Under the pieces are notes generated by a model, which saw only the letters and a list, made by a program, of their open reading frames with translations, made no database searches and had not been told where the DNA came from. From contig NZ_JBLWFS010000038.1 of the NCBI RefSeq assembly GCF_048323755.1, positions 1 to 28,316 on the forward strand: a stretch of 28,316 nucleotides of DNA. The letters are read 5' to 3'. This document shows positions 8,504 to 16,547 of this stretch, one piece after another. A program made the translations under genes and the position numbers. How positions within the stretch are numbered: the first letter of the stretch is position 1; each line of letters opens with the position of its first letter. Origin of the DNA: Alkalihalobacterium sp048323755. Lineage in GTDB: Bacteria > Bacillota > Bacilli > Bacillales > Bacillaceae_F.

Positions 8504-8539
8504 GCTGGTTGTTACCTTTTGGTTCAATCAGCTTTTTTT
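8504..8539 (+). terminator. Terminator of the GbsR-type regulator gene
   Basis: GCTGGTTG pairs with CAATCAGC (one wobble), with an inner ACC/GGT, followed by seven T. It begins 7 nt after the stop codon. Confidence 0.85.
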
Positions 8540-8611
8540 GCGTATATCTTATCTGTTAAGTCTTGCTGTTTTAAAATTATTACACCATACCCCCCTAAAT
8601 TATTGTAAAAT

Positions 8612-8640
8612 TTGTTAATATAAACAATAGTACATATACA
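8612..8640 (+). promoter_or_regulatory. Probable sigmaA promoter of the PBP gene
   Basis: TTGTTA (8612-8617), a 17-nt spacer and TATACA (8635-8640), 20 nt before the ATG at 8661. Confidence 0.6.
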
Positions 8641-8660
8641 AGAAGTGAGAGGGGAAATCA

Positions 8661-10685
8661 ATGAGTAAACAGATGAAGATAAGTGGTATTATTGCACTGT
8701 TTGTTACGTTGTTTTTACTAGCAGGCTGTTCAGAAGAGCTGCCGACACCAGAAGATGCATTAAGTGAATTTGCAATGCATTGGGAAGAAGGAACCTACGA
8801 TTTAATGTATGAACTTCTTTCAATACAGGCAAAAAACTTGATTTCTAAGGAAGAGTTTGTAGAAACGTATAGTAAAAACTATAGTGAAATACAAGCAGGA
8901 AATATAGTGGTAACAACACCTATCAGAGATCCTGAAGATGAAATTACAGAAGATATGACAGAGGCGGTCCTTGAATATGAGCTGGAGCTCGATACAATTG
9001 CAGGTAATCTTCATTTTCATTCTGCTGTTGACTTACAATTAGAAGAAACAGATGAACTAAAACAGTGGAAAGTCAATTGGACACCAGCGATGGTAATACC
9101 ACATCTTGAGCAAGGAGATCAAGTAAAAGTAAGAACATTAACTCCAATACGCGGGGAGATCGTTGATCGAAATGGAGAATTTTTAGCAAAGAATGGACAG
9201 GTTGTTCAGATTGGGCTTGTACAAGATCGTATGGAAGGGCTAGAAGAATATACGATTAGCGAATTAAGTAAACAAATTGACGTGTCTGTTGAGGAGATTG
9301 AAGCAGCACTGGATCAATCGTGGGTAAGACCTGATACATTTGTCCCAGTTAAAACAGTTCCAAACGAACAAATGGAATTTGCTAAAGAGTTACGCGCCAT
9401 CTCTGAAGGTGTAACATACTTACCTGTTCCTGCAAGGGAATATCCTCTAGGAGAAGCGGCAGCTCATTTAATCGGGTATATTACACCGATAACAAAGGAA
9501 CTTTTAGAAAAACATGAAGATAAGGGATATACCTCAAATTCTTTAATTGGTCGGACTGGTCTTGAAAGTTTATATGAAGACGAACTAAGAGGTGAAAACG
9601 GCGCAGTCATTTCTATTGTAGATGAAGGTGGAAACGAGAAGGACATTCTAGCTAAAAAAGAAGCTGTTGATGGAAAGACGTTACAACTAACGATCGACGG
9701 TGAAGTACAAGTTTCAATTTATGAGCAGTATAAAAAAGATAATGATGCAGGAACTGGTGTGGCATTACATCCGACATCGGGAGAAGTTTTAGCGTTAGTA
9801 AATGCTCCGGCTTATAACCCCAATGAATTTGTAATCGGAAGTGTATCTGAAGCCAACTTTAGTGAAGATGAACATAGACCTTTACTCAATCGTTTCACTC
9901 AAGCATATGCACCAGGGTCAACAGTAAAATCAGTAACTGCTGCAATTGCTCTTGAGAATGGCTGGGATTCTGATGAAAAGCGAAAGATCGACGGTTTAGG
10001 TTGGCGGAAGGACGATTCATGGGGGAATTATGAAGTAAGACGTGTAAAAGATCCAAATCACGATATTGACTTAACCGATGCTCTCGTGTATTCCGATAAT
10101 ATTTACTTTGCCCAAATGGCTGTCGAGCTCGGTGATAAAACTGTAATAGATGGCTTGCAATTATTCGGATTTGAAGAGAGTGTTCCTTTTAAATATCCAT
10201 TAACGACATCTCAGATTGCTAATGACGGTATAAAGACAGAAGTCGATTTAGCAAATACAGCCTATGGTCAAGCTGAAATGTTAGTAAATCCTTTGCATAT
10301 GTCCTTAATGTATACTGCTTTTATAAATGGAGGAAACATTCCAAAACCGGTACTTTTCACGGATGAAGATCCGGAAATATGGAAAGAAGGCGTTATAAGT
10401 AAGGACTACGCTAATCGTATTCTTTCTGACCTGTCGCAAGTGATTGAAAGTCCAAACGGTACGGCATCTAATGCGAAGATTGATGGTATGCCGCTTGCAG
10501 GTAAAACGGGTACGACTGAATATAAATTAAGTCAAAATGAAGAAGGGAAAGAGTTTGGATGGTTTATTGCTATGAATACCAATGATCCTGAATTACTTGT
10601 ACTAATGATGATTGAAGATGTTGAAGGTGGCAGCGGGTACGTCGTTCCGAAAGTAAAAGATGTGTTTTTACAAACATTAAGATAG
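8661..10685 (+). CDS. pbpC: PBP3-type lipoprotein, class B penicillin-binding transpeptidase
   Basis: 674 residues, close to B. subtilis PBP3 (PbpC). A signal peptide with lipobox LLAGC is followed by an NTF2-like MecA_N domain (about 30-150) and a PBP dimerisation domain (about 165-330, TPIRGEIVDRNGEFLAKNG). The transpeptidase domain contains the nucleophile Ser420 in STVK, SDN at 478-480 and KTGT at 615-618, all intact. It would cross-link peptidoglycan outside the membrane. The MecA_N arrangement is shared with low-affinity PBPs such as PBP2a, so reduced beta-lactam affinity is possible but not shown. GAGAGGGG precedes ATG. The gene has its own promoter and terminator and is not in an operon. 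Confidence 0.93.
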   Translation: MSKQMKISGIIALFVTLFLLAGCSEELPTPEDALSEFAMHWEEGTYDLMYELLSIQAKNLISKEEFVETYSKNYSEIQAGNIVVTTPIRDPEDEITEDMTEAVLEYELELDTIAGNLHFHSAVDLQLEETDELKQWKVNWTPAMVIPHLEQGDQVKVRTLTPIRGEIVDRNGEFLAKNGQVVQIGLVQDRMEGLEEYTISELSKQIDVSVEEIEAALDQSWVRPDTFVPVKTVPNEQMEFAKELRAISEGVTYLPVPAREYPLGEAAAHLIGYITPITKELLEKHEDKGYTSNSLIGRTGLESLYEDELRGENGAVISIVDEGGNEKDILAKKEAVDGKTLQLTIDGEVQVSIYEQYKKDNDAGTGVALHPTSGEVLALVNAPAYNPNEFVIGSVSEANFSEDEHRPLLNRFTQAYAPGSTVKSVTAAIALENGWDSDEKRKIDGLGWRKDDSWGNYEVRRVKDPNHDIDLTDALVYSDNIYFAQMAVELGDKTVIDGLQLFGFEESVPFKYPLTTSQIANDGIKTEVDLANTAYGQAEMLVNPLHMSLMYTAFINGGNIPKPVLFTDEDPEIWKEGVISKDYANRILSDLSQVIESPNGTASNAKIDGMPLAGKTGTTEYKLSQNEEGKEFGWFIAMNTNDPELLVLMMIEDVEGGSGYVVPKVKDVFLQTLR

Positions 10686-10696
10686 TGAAGTCACTG

Positions 10697-10725
10697 AAAG
10701 GATTTCTCATGTGAGAAGTCCTTTT
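10697..10725 (+). terminator. Terminator of the PBP gene
   Basis: AAAGGATTTCTC/GAGAAGTCCTTT with one T/G pair and a 4-nt loop, ending in a T-run, 11 nt after the stop codon. Confidence 0.85.
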
Positions 10726-10760
10726 TACTTCATAATATGAATAGATAAATGATCATTTCG

Positions 10761-11096
10761 TTATAATAAAATAACCCTTAGCAACGCTAAAATGATAGCT
10801 GCAACACTTAGTCCGGTCCCAATAGTCCATTTGACAATTTTTAAGTGGATCTCCTTCGTTTTATTTTTTACCTCTGTTTCTGTTGTAAATTCTTTTTCAG
10901 TTAAAATTTTATCAACGGTCAATGCAACCTGTTCATTTGTCATGTACTTATTTTCTTTCATTTGTTCATCTATAATTACTTTTACATCATTCTCATCGGT
11001 TTTTTTTTCAATAACCTTGGATAATGCTTCCACTTCCTGTTTTAGTTGATCTATTTTTTCATTTAGTAATATCATTTCGTTCTGATTTTTCTCCAT
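10761..11096 (-). CDS. Small coiled-coil protein with a C-terminal membrane anchor
   Basis: 111 residues. Residues 1-85 are highly charged and helical, with heptads in IDQLKQEVEALSKVIEKK and more Lys/Glu repeats. Residues about 88-111 (IVKWTIGTGLSVAAIILALL) form one hydrophobic helix at the C-terminus. The layout resembles the DUF1640/CCDC90-like proteins or small holin-associated XhlA proteins, but no diagnostic motif decides, and no phage genes are nearby. A strong AGGAGG lies before ATG 11096. It reads toward the PBP gene and is probably transcribed alone. Function unknown. Confidence 0.7.
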   Translation of the reverse strand: MEKNQNEMILLNEKIDQLKQEVEALSKVIEKKTDENDVKVIIDEQMKENKYMTNEQVALTVDKILTEKEFTTETEVKNKTKEIHLKIVKWTIGTGLSVAAIILALLRVILL

Positions 11097-11320
11097 TGCT
11101 ATCCCTCCTCAGTCTTCGCTAATATATTTTATTTGTAGGAAGACCGTATGGTATGGACAAAATACTCAGGAATTTTAATTTTTCATGTATGAAGTTTTGA
11201 TTTTTGAGAAAAATAACTACGGGAACTGAGTGAGACGCAAAAGTAAAAAGGGAGATATCCTTTATTATGATTACTTCGATCTCAACCCAATAATAAAAAT
11301 TTTAGAATGAGGTGTAGGTC

Positions 11321-11503
11321 ATGGCTAACAACAATAACCGTAACAACAGAAACAACAACAACAATAACAACAACAACGAATTAAACATCGACAATGTAAA
11401 CACTGAGTTTGCAAATGAGAACGATGCACAAGATTTCAACAACCGTAATAACAACAATAACAACAACAATAACAACAACAATAACAACAATAACAACAAC
11501 TAA
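11321..11503 (+). CDS. Asn-rich small protein, probable diverged gamma-type small acid-soluble spore protein
   Basis: 60 residues, of which 40 are Asn. Two poly-Asn tracts (9 and 18 consecutive Asn at the longest) flank a short centre reading NTEFANENDAQDFNNRN. That centre matches the repeat core of gamma-type SASPs (B. subtilis SspE: TEFASETDAQ), and the protein also begins MAN as SspE does. Gamma-SASPs are Gln/Asn-rich amino-acid reserves degraded at germination by the GPR protease. If correct, this is a reduced, single-repeat form in which Asn replaced Gln. GAGGTG precedes ATG 11321. I could not identify a sigmaG promoter with confidence. The low complexity makes any homology call cautious. 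Confidence 0.62.
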   Translation: MANNNNRNNRNNNNNNNNNELNIDNVNTEFANENDAQDFNNRNNNNNNNNNNNNNNNNNN

Positions 11504-11567
11504 CGTACAAGAAATCGTTCATTTCAGGTACGTATTCAATATCACTTTCTAAAAGGAGACGTTCACT

Positions 11568-11711
11568 TTGGATCAGCAATGTTTTTATTGTAACGGTGAA
11601 CTAGAAGAGACTAACTTCCAATACGCTTCTTTTATTCAAGATAGTGATCTTGTTGAACATCCGCTTTGTAGTGAATGCTACAAGGAGTGGCTTGTAGGAA
11701 TTAAAGGTTAA
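11568..11711 (+). CDS. 47-residue protein with two Cys pairs (zinc-ribbon-like)
   Basis: This short gene has a TTG start at 11568, with AAGGAG 9 nt upstream, and ends at TAA 11709-11711, followed at once by a strong terminator. The product has CFYC near the N-terminus and CSEC near the C-terminus (Cys5/Cys8 and Cys34/Cys37). These four Cys could bind one zinc ion. The rest, ELEETNFQYASFIQDSDLV, is acidic. The ribosome site, stop and terminator together argue for a real gene. It lies 64 nt after the Asn-rich gene and may share its transcript. No function is assigned. Confidence 0.68.
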   Translation: MDQQCFYCNGELEETNFQYASFIQDSDLVEHPLCSECYKEWLVGIKG

Positions 11712-11717
11712 CCGAGA

Positions 11718-11743
11718 GAGGCCTAAGTATAGGCCTCTTTTTT
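11718..11743 (+). terminator. Terminator after the 47-residue protein gene
   Basis: GAGGCCT/AGGCCTC with a 6-nt loop, followed by six T, 6 nt after the TAA. Confidence 0.92.
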
Positions 11744-11849
11744 CTGTTTTCAACATAAAAAGAGCACAAGTGAAATAGTTTTATTGTAAGGGATTACAAA
11801 GAAGATATTAAAAAAATGGAGGGAATTAATTTGTAGCGAGGTGTAGCCC

Positions 11850-12299
11850 ATGAAACGAATTCATTGTAGTGACCTTTCAATAAAATTAGATAAACAGCAA
11901 TTAGATCGATTGATAAAAGGGGTACTGAGTTTAAATTATAGTATCTTTTGGGGGTTTGACTCAGGGAAGATGATTTTAAACATTTATTCCGCACTAGGAA
12001 ATCATACACTGACAATGATGAAACATAAGACCTTTCTTGAGATCATTGAAGTTGACATAAAGACAGAAAAAATGCTTCAAACGATTGATCAATTTGTCCC
12101 TATATCGCTAGAAATTAATAGAAAGAAGCAAGAAGAGCGAACAAAGAAAGAGGAAGATATTTACCGACGTATTGATAAGTATTTATTAGAATTAAGCGAT
12201 TTCTTAAAAAGTGGAGACGAAAAAACGGCAGAGCAGATAAAATTAAAGTTGGCTCATCTAAATAGAGAGTTATTAAAACTAAAACAAGATTCATCATGA
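11850..12299 (+). CDS. Hypothetical protein, 149 residues, helical C-terminus
   Basis: I do not recognise this family. The N-terminal half (1-90) is mixed, with IFWGFDSGKMILNIYSALG suggesting beta strands. The C-terminal half (about 93-149) is strongly charged and helical (NRKKQEERTKKEEDIYRR, LKLAHLNRELLKLKQ), probably coiled-coil. There is no signal peptide or membrane helix, so it is probably cytoplasmic. GAGGTG lies 10 nt before ATG 11850. It is monocistronic between the terminator at 11718 and a possible one at 12320. A normal start, ribosome site and gene-like codon use support coding. Confidence 0.72.
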   Translation: MKRIHCSDLSIKLDKQQLDRLIKGVLSLNYSIFWGFDSGKMILNIYSALGNHTLTMMKHKTFLEIIEVDIKTEKMLQTIDQFVPISLEINRKKQEERTKKEEDIYRRIDKYLLELSDFLKSGDEKTAEQIKLKLAHLNRELLKLKQDSS

Positions 12300-12319
12300 A
12301 TATGTATTTCCGTCTTTAC

Positions 12320-12345
12320 GCACTGTATACAGTGCCTTTCTTTTT
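12320..12345 (+). terminator. Possible terminator after the 149-residue gene
   Basis: A perfect 16-bp palindrome GCACTGTATACAGTGC (12320-12335), followed by a pyrimidine tract CTTTCTTTTT. The loop is tight and the T-run interrupted, so this is a moderate call. Confidence 0.5.
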
Positions 12346-12515
12346 GGCTGCAGATAGAATGGGAGAAGCTCTTTTAGAAATGAAGGAGCTAAAACATACT
12401 ATCAATTATTAATGACCAATAGAAAGATAAGGGGTGTCTAGAATCTTTTAATTGGTATATATTAGAATAATAGTTGGTATCTACACTGAAAAAGATTTTA
12501 AAAGGAGTGGGGAGA

Positions 12516-13595
12516 ATGAATGAACAACACAATCTAACCGTTATAAAAAATACGAACCGTAAACAGCGAGTGGCTGAAGAACAATTAGCTTTTGGTAAAG
12601 AATTTACAGACCATATGTTTGTGATGGACTATTCAACTGAAAAAGGTTGGCATCATCCTCGCATTACTCCATATGAACCAATTACTTTAGACCCAGCAGC
12701 GATGATTTTTCATTATGGACAAACTGTTTTTGAAGGGTTAAAAGCTTATTCCACAGAGGATAATCGTATATTATTATTTCGACCTGAAAAGAATTTTCAA
12801 CGTATGAACCGGTCAAGTGAACGTTTGAGCATCCCTCTACTAGATGAAAAACTTGTTCTAACTTACTTAGAAGAGTTGCTTCGTATCGATAAAGAATGGG
12901 TACCAACAACAGCGGGATACTCCCTTTATATACGACCATTTATTATTGCAACAGAACCCAATCTCTCTTTAGCACCATCAAATACATATCAATTTTACAT
13001 TATTTTATCACCAGTCGGGTCATATTACCGTGAAGGAATTCATCCCGTAAAAATCTTCGTAGAAGAAGAGTTTACAAGAGCTGTTCGTGGGGGGACAGGA
13101 ATGGCAAAAACCGCTGGAAATTATTCAGCAGCCTATATTGCTCAACAAAGAGCAACTGATAAAGGATACTCTCAGGTGTTATGGCTTGATGGAGTAGAGA
13201 AAAAATATATAGAAGAAGTAGGAAGTATGAATGTGTTCTTTAAAATGGGAGAAGAAGTAGTCACTCCGCTCTTGAATGGAAGCATTTTAGAGGGAATTAC
13301 GAGATTGTCGATTATTGAACTGCTAAAAGATTGGAACATTCCGGTTGTTGAAAGAAGAGTTTCAATTGAAGAAATTTTTCAAGCGCATAAGGAAGGAATA
13401 TTAGAAGAAGTATTTGGCACAGGTACAGCTGCTGTTGTATCACCAGTCGGCGAGCTGACATGGAATGATCAGCAAATGACTATAAATAATGGGCATACAG
13501 GGAAACTTTCTAAAAAGTTATATGAAACTTTGACAGCTATTCAAACAGGGAAGCGGCCAGATCCTTATGGTTGGACGGTGGAAGTAAAAGAATAA
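12516..13595 (+). CDS. ilvE: Branched-chain amino acid aminotransferase
   Basis: A 359-residue fold-type IV PLP aminotransferase that interconverts leucine, isoleucine and valine with their 2-oxo acids, using 2-oxoglutarate/glutamate. Visible are FHYGQTVFEGLKAY (substrate/PLP region), RPFIIATE and catalytic Lys198 in GMAKTAGNYSAAY. EEVGSMNVFF and GTGTAAVVSPVG form the phosphate-binding part. Length agrees with the YwaA/YbgE (IlvK/IlvE) enzymes of Bacillus. The frame is open 14 codons upstream to GTG 12474, but AAAAGGAG lies 8 nt before ATG 12516. It stands alone; I see no T-box leader and no other isoleucine-valine genes nearby. Confidence 0.93.
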   Translation: MNEQHNLTVIKNTNRKQRVAEEQLAFGKEFTDHMFVMDYSTEKGWHHPRITPYEPITLDPAAMIFHYGQTVFEGLKAYSTEDNRILLFRPEKNFQRMNRSSERLSIPLLDEKLVLTYLEELLRIDKEWVPTTAGYSLYIRPFIIATEPNLSLAPSNTYQFYIILSPVGSYYREGIHPVKIFVEEEFTRAVRGGTGMAKTAGNYSAAYIAQQRATDKGYSQVLWLDGVEKKYIEEVGSMNVFFKMGEEVVTPLLNGSILEGITRLSIIELLKDWNIPVVERRVSIEEIFQAHKEGILEEVFGTGTAAVVSPVGELTWNDQQMTINNGHTGKLSKKLYETLTAIQTGKRPDPYGWTVEVKE

Positions 13596-13604
13596 ATGTT
13601 GTTG

Positions 13605-13635
13605 GGGCTGACTCTATAAGTCAGCTCTTTTTTTT
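13605..13635 (+). terminator. Terminator of the branched-chain aminotransferase gene
   Basis: GGGCTGACT/AGTCAGCTC with a 5-nt loop, followed by eight T, 9 nt after the stop codon. Confidence 0.9.
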
Positions 13636-13819
13636 ATAGGATGGTTAAGAAATCTCGTGATGAGATAGTCGAATATCAGTTTGAAAAACAAAAGATATGG
13701 ACGAAATATTAGAATTGTTTGTAATTTTTGTAGAATCAGGTTAGCCAATATAGTAAAATAACCATAATATAGTGATAATTTCGAAGTGAATTTATCAATT
13801 ATGAAAGGTTTTGGAAAAG

Positions 13820-16540
13820 ATGAAACTAAAAACAAAACTTTATTTTGGATTTGGCGCCATTCTCTTCATTATTGTTATTCTCAGTGCCAATGTATACTAC
13901 ACGATGAATCAACAGAAGGATAATATGAATTCGATCGTTCATGAAAACTATGAACGAGTTAAGCTTATTGAATTGCTTCGAAATGAGATTAATACGACAG
14001 CAAGAGAAATTAGGGAACTTCTGTTGATGAGTGACGACATCGTGATTGAAGAACATATTCGTGCTATCCAAAAGTCAAGAGTCGATACAGCAGATTTATT
14101 TGCTCAATTGGATGTAATGCCCTATTCCGATCCAGAAAGTAAACAAATTGTTTCAACATTACATGACTTAAGTAATGCTTACTTTACAGTTATTAGTCGG
14201 GCAATCGAACATACCTTAGAAGGAAATACTCAACTAGGGATAAGAGAATTAATTGATGAAAATCGTGATATGAGAAGCCAGATCGTTGTCGGATTTGATC
14301 GTCTAAATGAAATAGAAGAAAAAGCAATGAGCACAGCGTTAGCTAGTATTGAGAGTGATTTTCGGAATACGGTAATTTTTTTATTTTCACTTTTTATAGT
14401 TGCAGCTATCATTGTTATTGGAATTACGATTTCTGTCGTCCGTAGTATTACGAAAAGCATTTATAAAGTTCGCGATGTAATAACGAGTGTCCCAGGACAT
14501 GTAAATGAAGATTTACCACGTATTGAGGCTATTTCTGAGGATGAAATTGGTGATATTGCAAAAGCGTATAACGAAATGGCCCATGCTTTAGAGGATTATT
14601 CTAAGCAAGAAAAGGAATTAAAGAAATATCTTGAAAATGAGAATTGGATTAAAACAAAATACGCAGAAATTATGACTAAATTTCAGGGCTTGCAAAATAT
14701 CGAGCGCTTTGGTGAAATGTTCATTTCAAAAGTGGCATCATCCGTTGAGGCTACGTACGGTACCGTTTATTTAAAAGAAGAGGGTGAACTGAAACAAATT
14801 GCGGGTTATGCATTAAGCCAAAATGGAAAAGTTGGGGAAGGAACGTTTAAGGTCGGACAAGGTTTAGTAGGGCAATGTGCTCAAGATAACAAGATAATAA
14901 AAATTGATAAATTACCAGTAGATTATATTTCTGTTAAATCAGGTTTAGGAGAGTCGGCCCCAACCTCTTTAGTACTCCTTCCTATTGAAATAGAAGATGA
15001 AGTTCTTGGTGTTTTAGAATTAGCTAAATTTGAAAGGTTCACTTCTTTACAATTAAAGTTATTAAAGCAAGTTAGCGAATCATCTGGAGCAATCATAAAT
15101 CGAATTATTAATCATATGCAAATTGAAAAACTCTTAACCGAGTCACAAACATTAACTGAAGAACTACAGACTCAATCGGAAGAGCTTCAGCAGCAACAAG
15201 AAGAACTAAGACTTACAAATGATCAGTTACATGAGCAATATAAAAATTCAGATGAAAAAACAAAAGAGCTAGAAAAAATCAAAATGGACTTAGAAGAGAA
15301 AAATCGTGGCATTGAATTAAGCTCAAAGTATAAATCAGAATTTCTTGCTAATATGTCTCATGAACTTAGAACGCCTCTCAACAGTATGTTGATTTTGTCA
15401 CAGATTCTTTCTGAAAATGGTGAAGGTAATTTAACAGAAAAACAAATTGAGTATGCTTTAACAATCCATTCTTCAGGAAGTGATCTTCTTGATCTAATTA
15501 ACGATATACTTGATCTATCAAAAATTGAATCTGGAAAGATTGATATTTACCCTGAACAAGTGCTTTTGAATGATGTAAAAGGTTTTGTTGAGCGTCAATT
15601 TAATCCTGTTGCTCGTCAAAAAGGCTTGAATTTTAAAATTACAATCGCTGAAGATGCACCAAAGATTATTTTTACGGATGATCAACGCCTAAAACAAATC
15701 TTGAAAAACTTATTGTCAAATGCCTTTAAATTCACACAAAAAGGTTCGGTTGAACTTCGATTAAGTAAAGGTAGAGAAGACGTTAGGTCTAAGATTGTCT
15801 TTTCTGTTGTTGATACTGGTATTGGTATCCCGAAAAGTAAGCAACAAGATATTTTTGAAGCGTTCTTCCAAGGGGATGGAACAACGAGCAGAAAGTTTGG
15901 TGGGACAGGTCTTGGATTGTCAATCACCCGTGAACTATCACAACTTTTAGGCGGGTATGTAACGATTGAAAGTGTCGAAGGGAAAGGAAGTATTTTTAGT
16001 CTTCACATACCGGATTATTACGGGCTTTCAGAGATCCAACAAACGGTAATGGAAGAAGTGGCGGCATCACAGGAAAATAATGTGCTTATTGTGGAGTCTA
16101 ATCACCATACAGAATTAGATAAGATTGAGGTGCCTGCTGTAAACGAAGAGCAGAATAAAGAACCGTTTGAAGATCGAGTGGTCCTCGTTGTCGATGATGA
16201 TATGCGGAATGTATTTGCGTTAACAACAGCTCTTGAAATGCAGAATATGAAAGTGTTGTTTGCAGAAAACGGGAGAGAAGCTCTTGAAATTTTAAATAGT
16301 GACACGTCAATTGATATCGTTCTTATGGATATTATGATGCCAGAAATGGATGGATATGAAGCAATGAAGCGGATTCGTGAAATGAAGGAATTTCAAGAGC
16401 TTCCAATCATTGCTTTAACGGCAAAAGCGATGAAAAGCGATAAAGAAAAATGTATTTTAGCTGGTGCATCAGACTATATTAGTAAGCCAGTTAATATGGA
16501 CCAGTTACTATCACTAATCAAAGTATGGATATATAAGTGA
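13820..16540 (+). CDS. Membrane hybrid histidine kinase: 4HB-like sensor, HAMP, GAF, coil, HisKA, HATPase, REC
   Basis: 906 residues. Transmembrane helices at about 9-28 and 186-208 flank an extracytoplasmic helical domain of the kind found in chemoreceptors (4HB_MCP-like). Then come HAMP (209-262), GAF (about 290-430) and a Glu/Gln-rich coiled coil (433-503). The kinase core has MSHELRTP with phospho-His514, N-box NLLSNAFKFTQKG, G1 VVDTGIGIP and G2 GGTGLGLS. A C-terminal receiver holds Asp837 in LMDIMMPEMDG and the conserved Lys in ISKPVN. All catalytic residues are present. ATG 13820 is preferred to TTG 13811, which is only 2 nt from AAAGG. First gene of a three-gene cluster with CheR and a REC-PAS-kinase. 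The signal is unknown. Confidence 0.92.
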   Translation: MKLKTKLYFGFGAILFIIVILSANVYYTMNQQKDNMNSIVHENYERVKLIELLRNEINTTAREIRELLLMSDDIVIEEHIRAIQKSRVDTADLFAQLDVMPYSDPESKQIVSTLHDLSNAYFTVISRAIEHTLEGNTQLGIRELIDENRDMRSQIVVGFDRLNEIEEKAMSTALASIESDFRNTVIFLFSLFIVAAIIVIGITISVVRSITKSIYKVRDVITSVPGHVNEDLPRIEAISEDEIGDIAKAYNEMAHALEDYSKQEKELKKYLENENWIKTKYAEIMTKFQGLQNIERFGEMFISKVASSVEATYGTVYLKEEGELKQIAGYALSQNGKVGEGTFKVGQGLVGQCAQDNKIIKIDKLPVDYISVKSGLGESAPTSLVLLPIEIEDEVLGVLELAKFERFTSLQLKLLKQVSESSGAIINRIINHMQIEKLLTESQTLTEELQTQSEELQQQQEELRLTNDQLHEQYKNSDEKTKELEKIKMDLEEKNRGIELSSKYKSEFLANMSHELRTPLNSMLILSQILSENGEGNLTEKQIEYALTIHSSGSDLLDLINDILDLSKIESGKIDIYPEQVLLNDVKGFVERQFNPVARQKGLNFKITIAEDAPKIIFTDDQRLKQILKNLLSNAFKFTQKGSVELRLSKGREDVRSKIVFSVVDTGIGIPKSKQQDIFEAFFQGDGTTSRKFGGTGLGLSITRELSQLLGGYVTIESVEGKGSIFSLHIPDYYGLSEIQQTVMEEVAASQENNVLIVESNHHTELDKIEVPAVNEEQNKEPFEDRVVLVVDDDMRNVFALTTALEMQNMKVLFAENGREALEILNSDTSIDIVLMDIMMPEMDGYEAMKRIREMKEFQELPIIALTAKAMKSDKEKCILAGASDYISKPVNMDQLLSLIKVWIYK

Positions 16541-16547
16541 GGAAAAA

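Noticed and set aside
11302..11499. Minus-strand frame made almost entirely of leucine
   Set aside because: It is the complement of the AAC/AAT Asn codons (GTT/ATT read in another frame). It has no ribosome site, and the plus-strand frame has a normal start and a recognisable core motif.
12300..12515. Possible T-box or other amino-acid leader before the branched-chain aminotransferase
   Set aside because: No T-box sequence, specifier stem or antiterminator is visible. The only structure is the palindrome at 12320, better explained as the end of the preceding gene.
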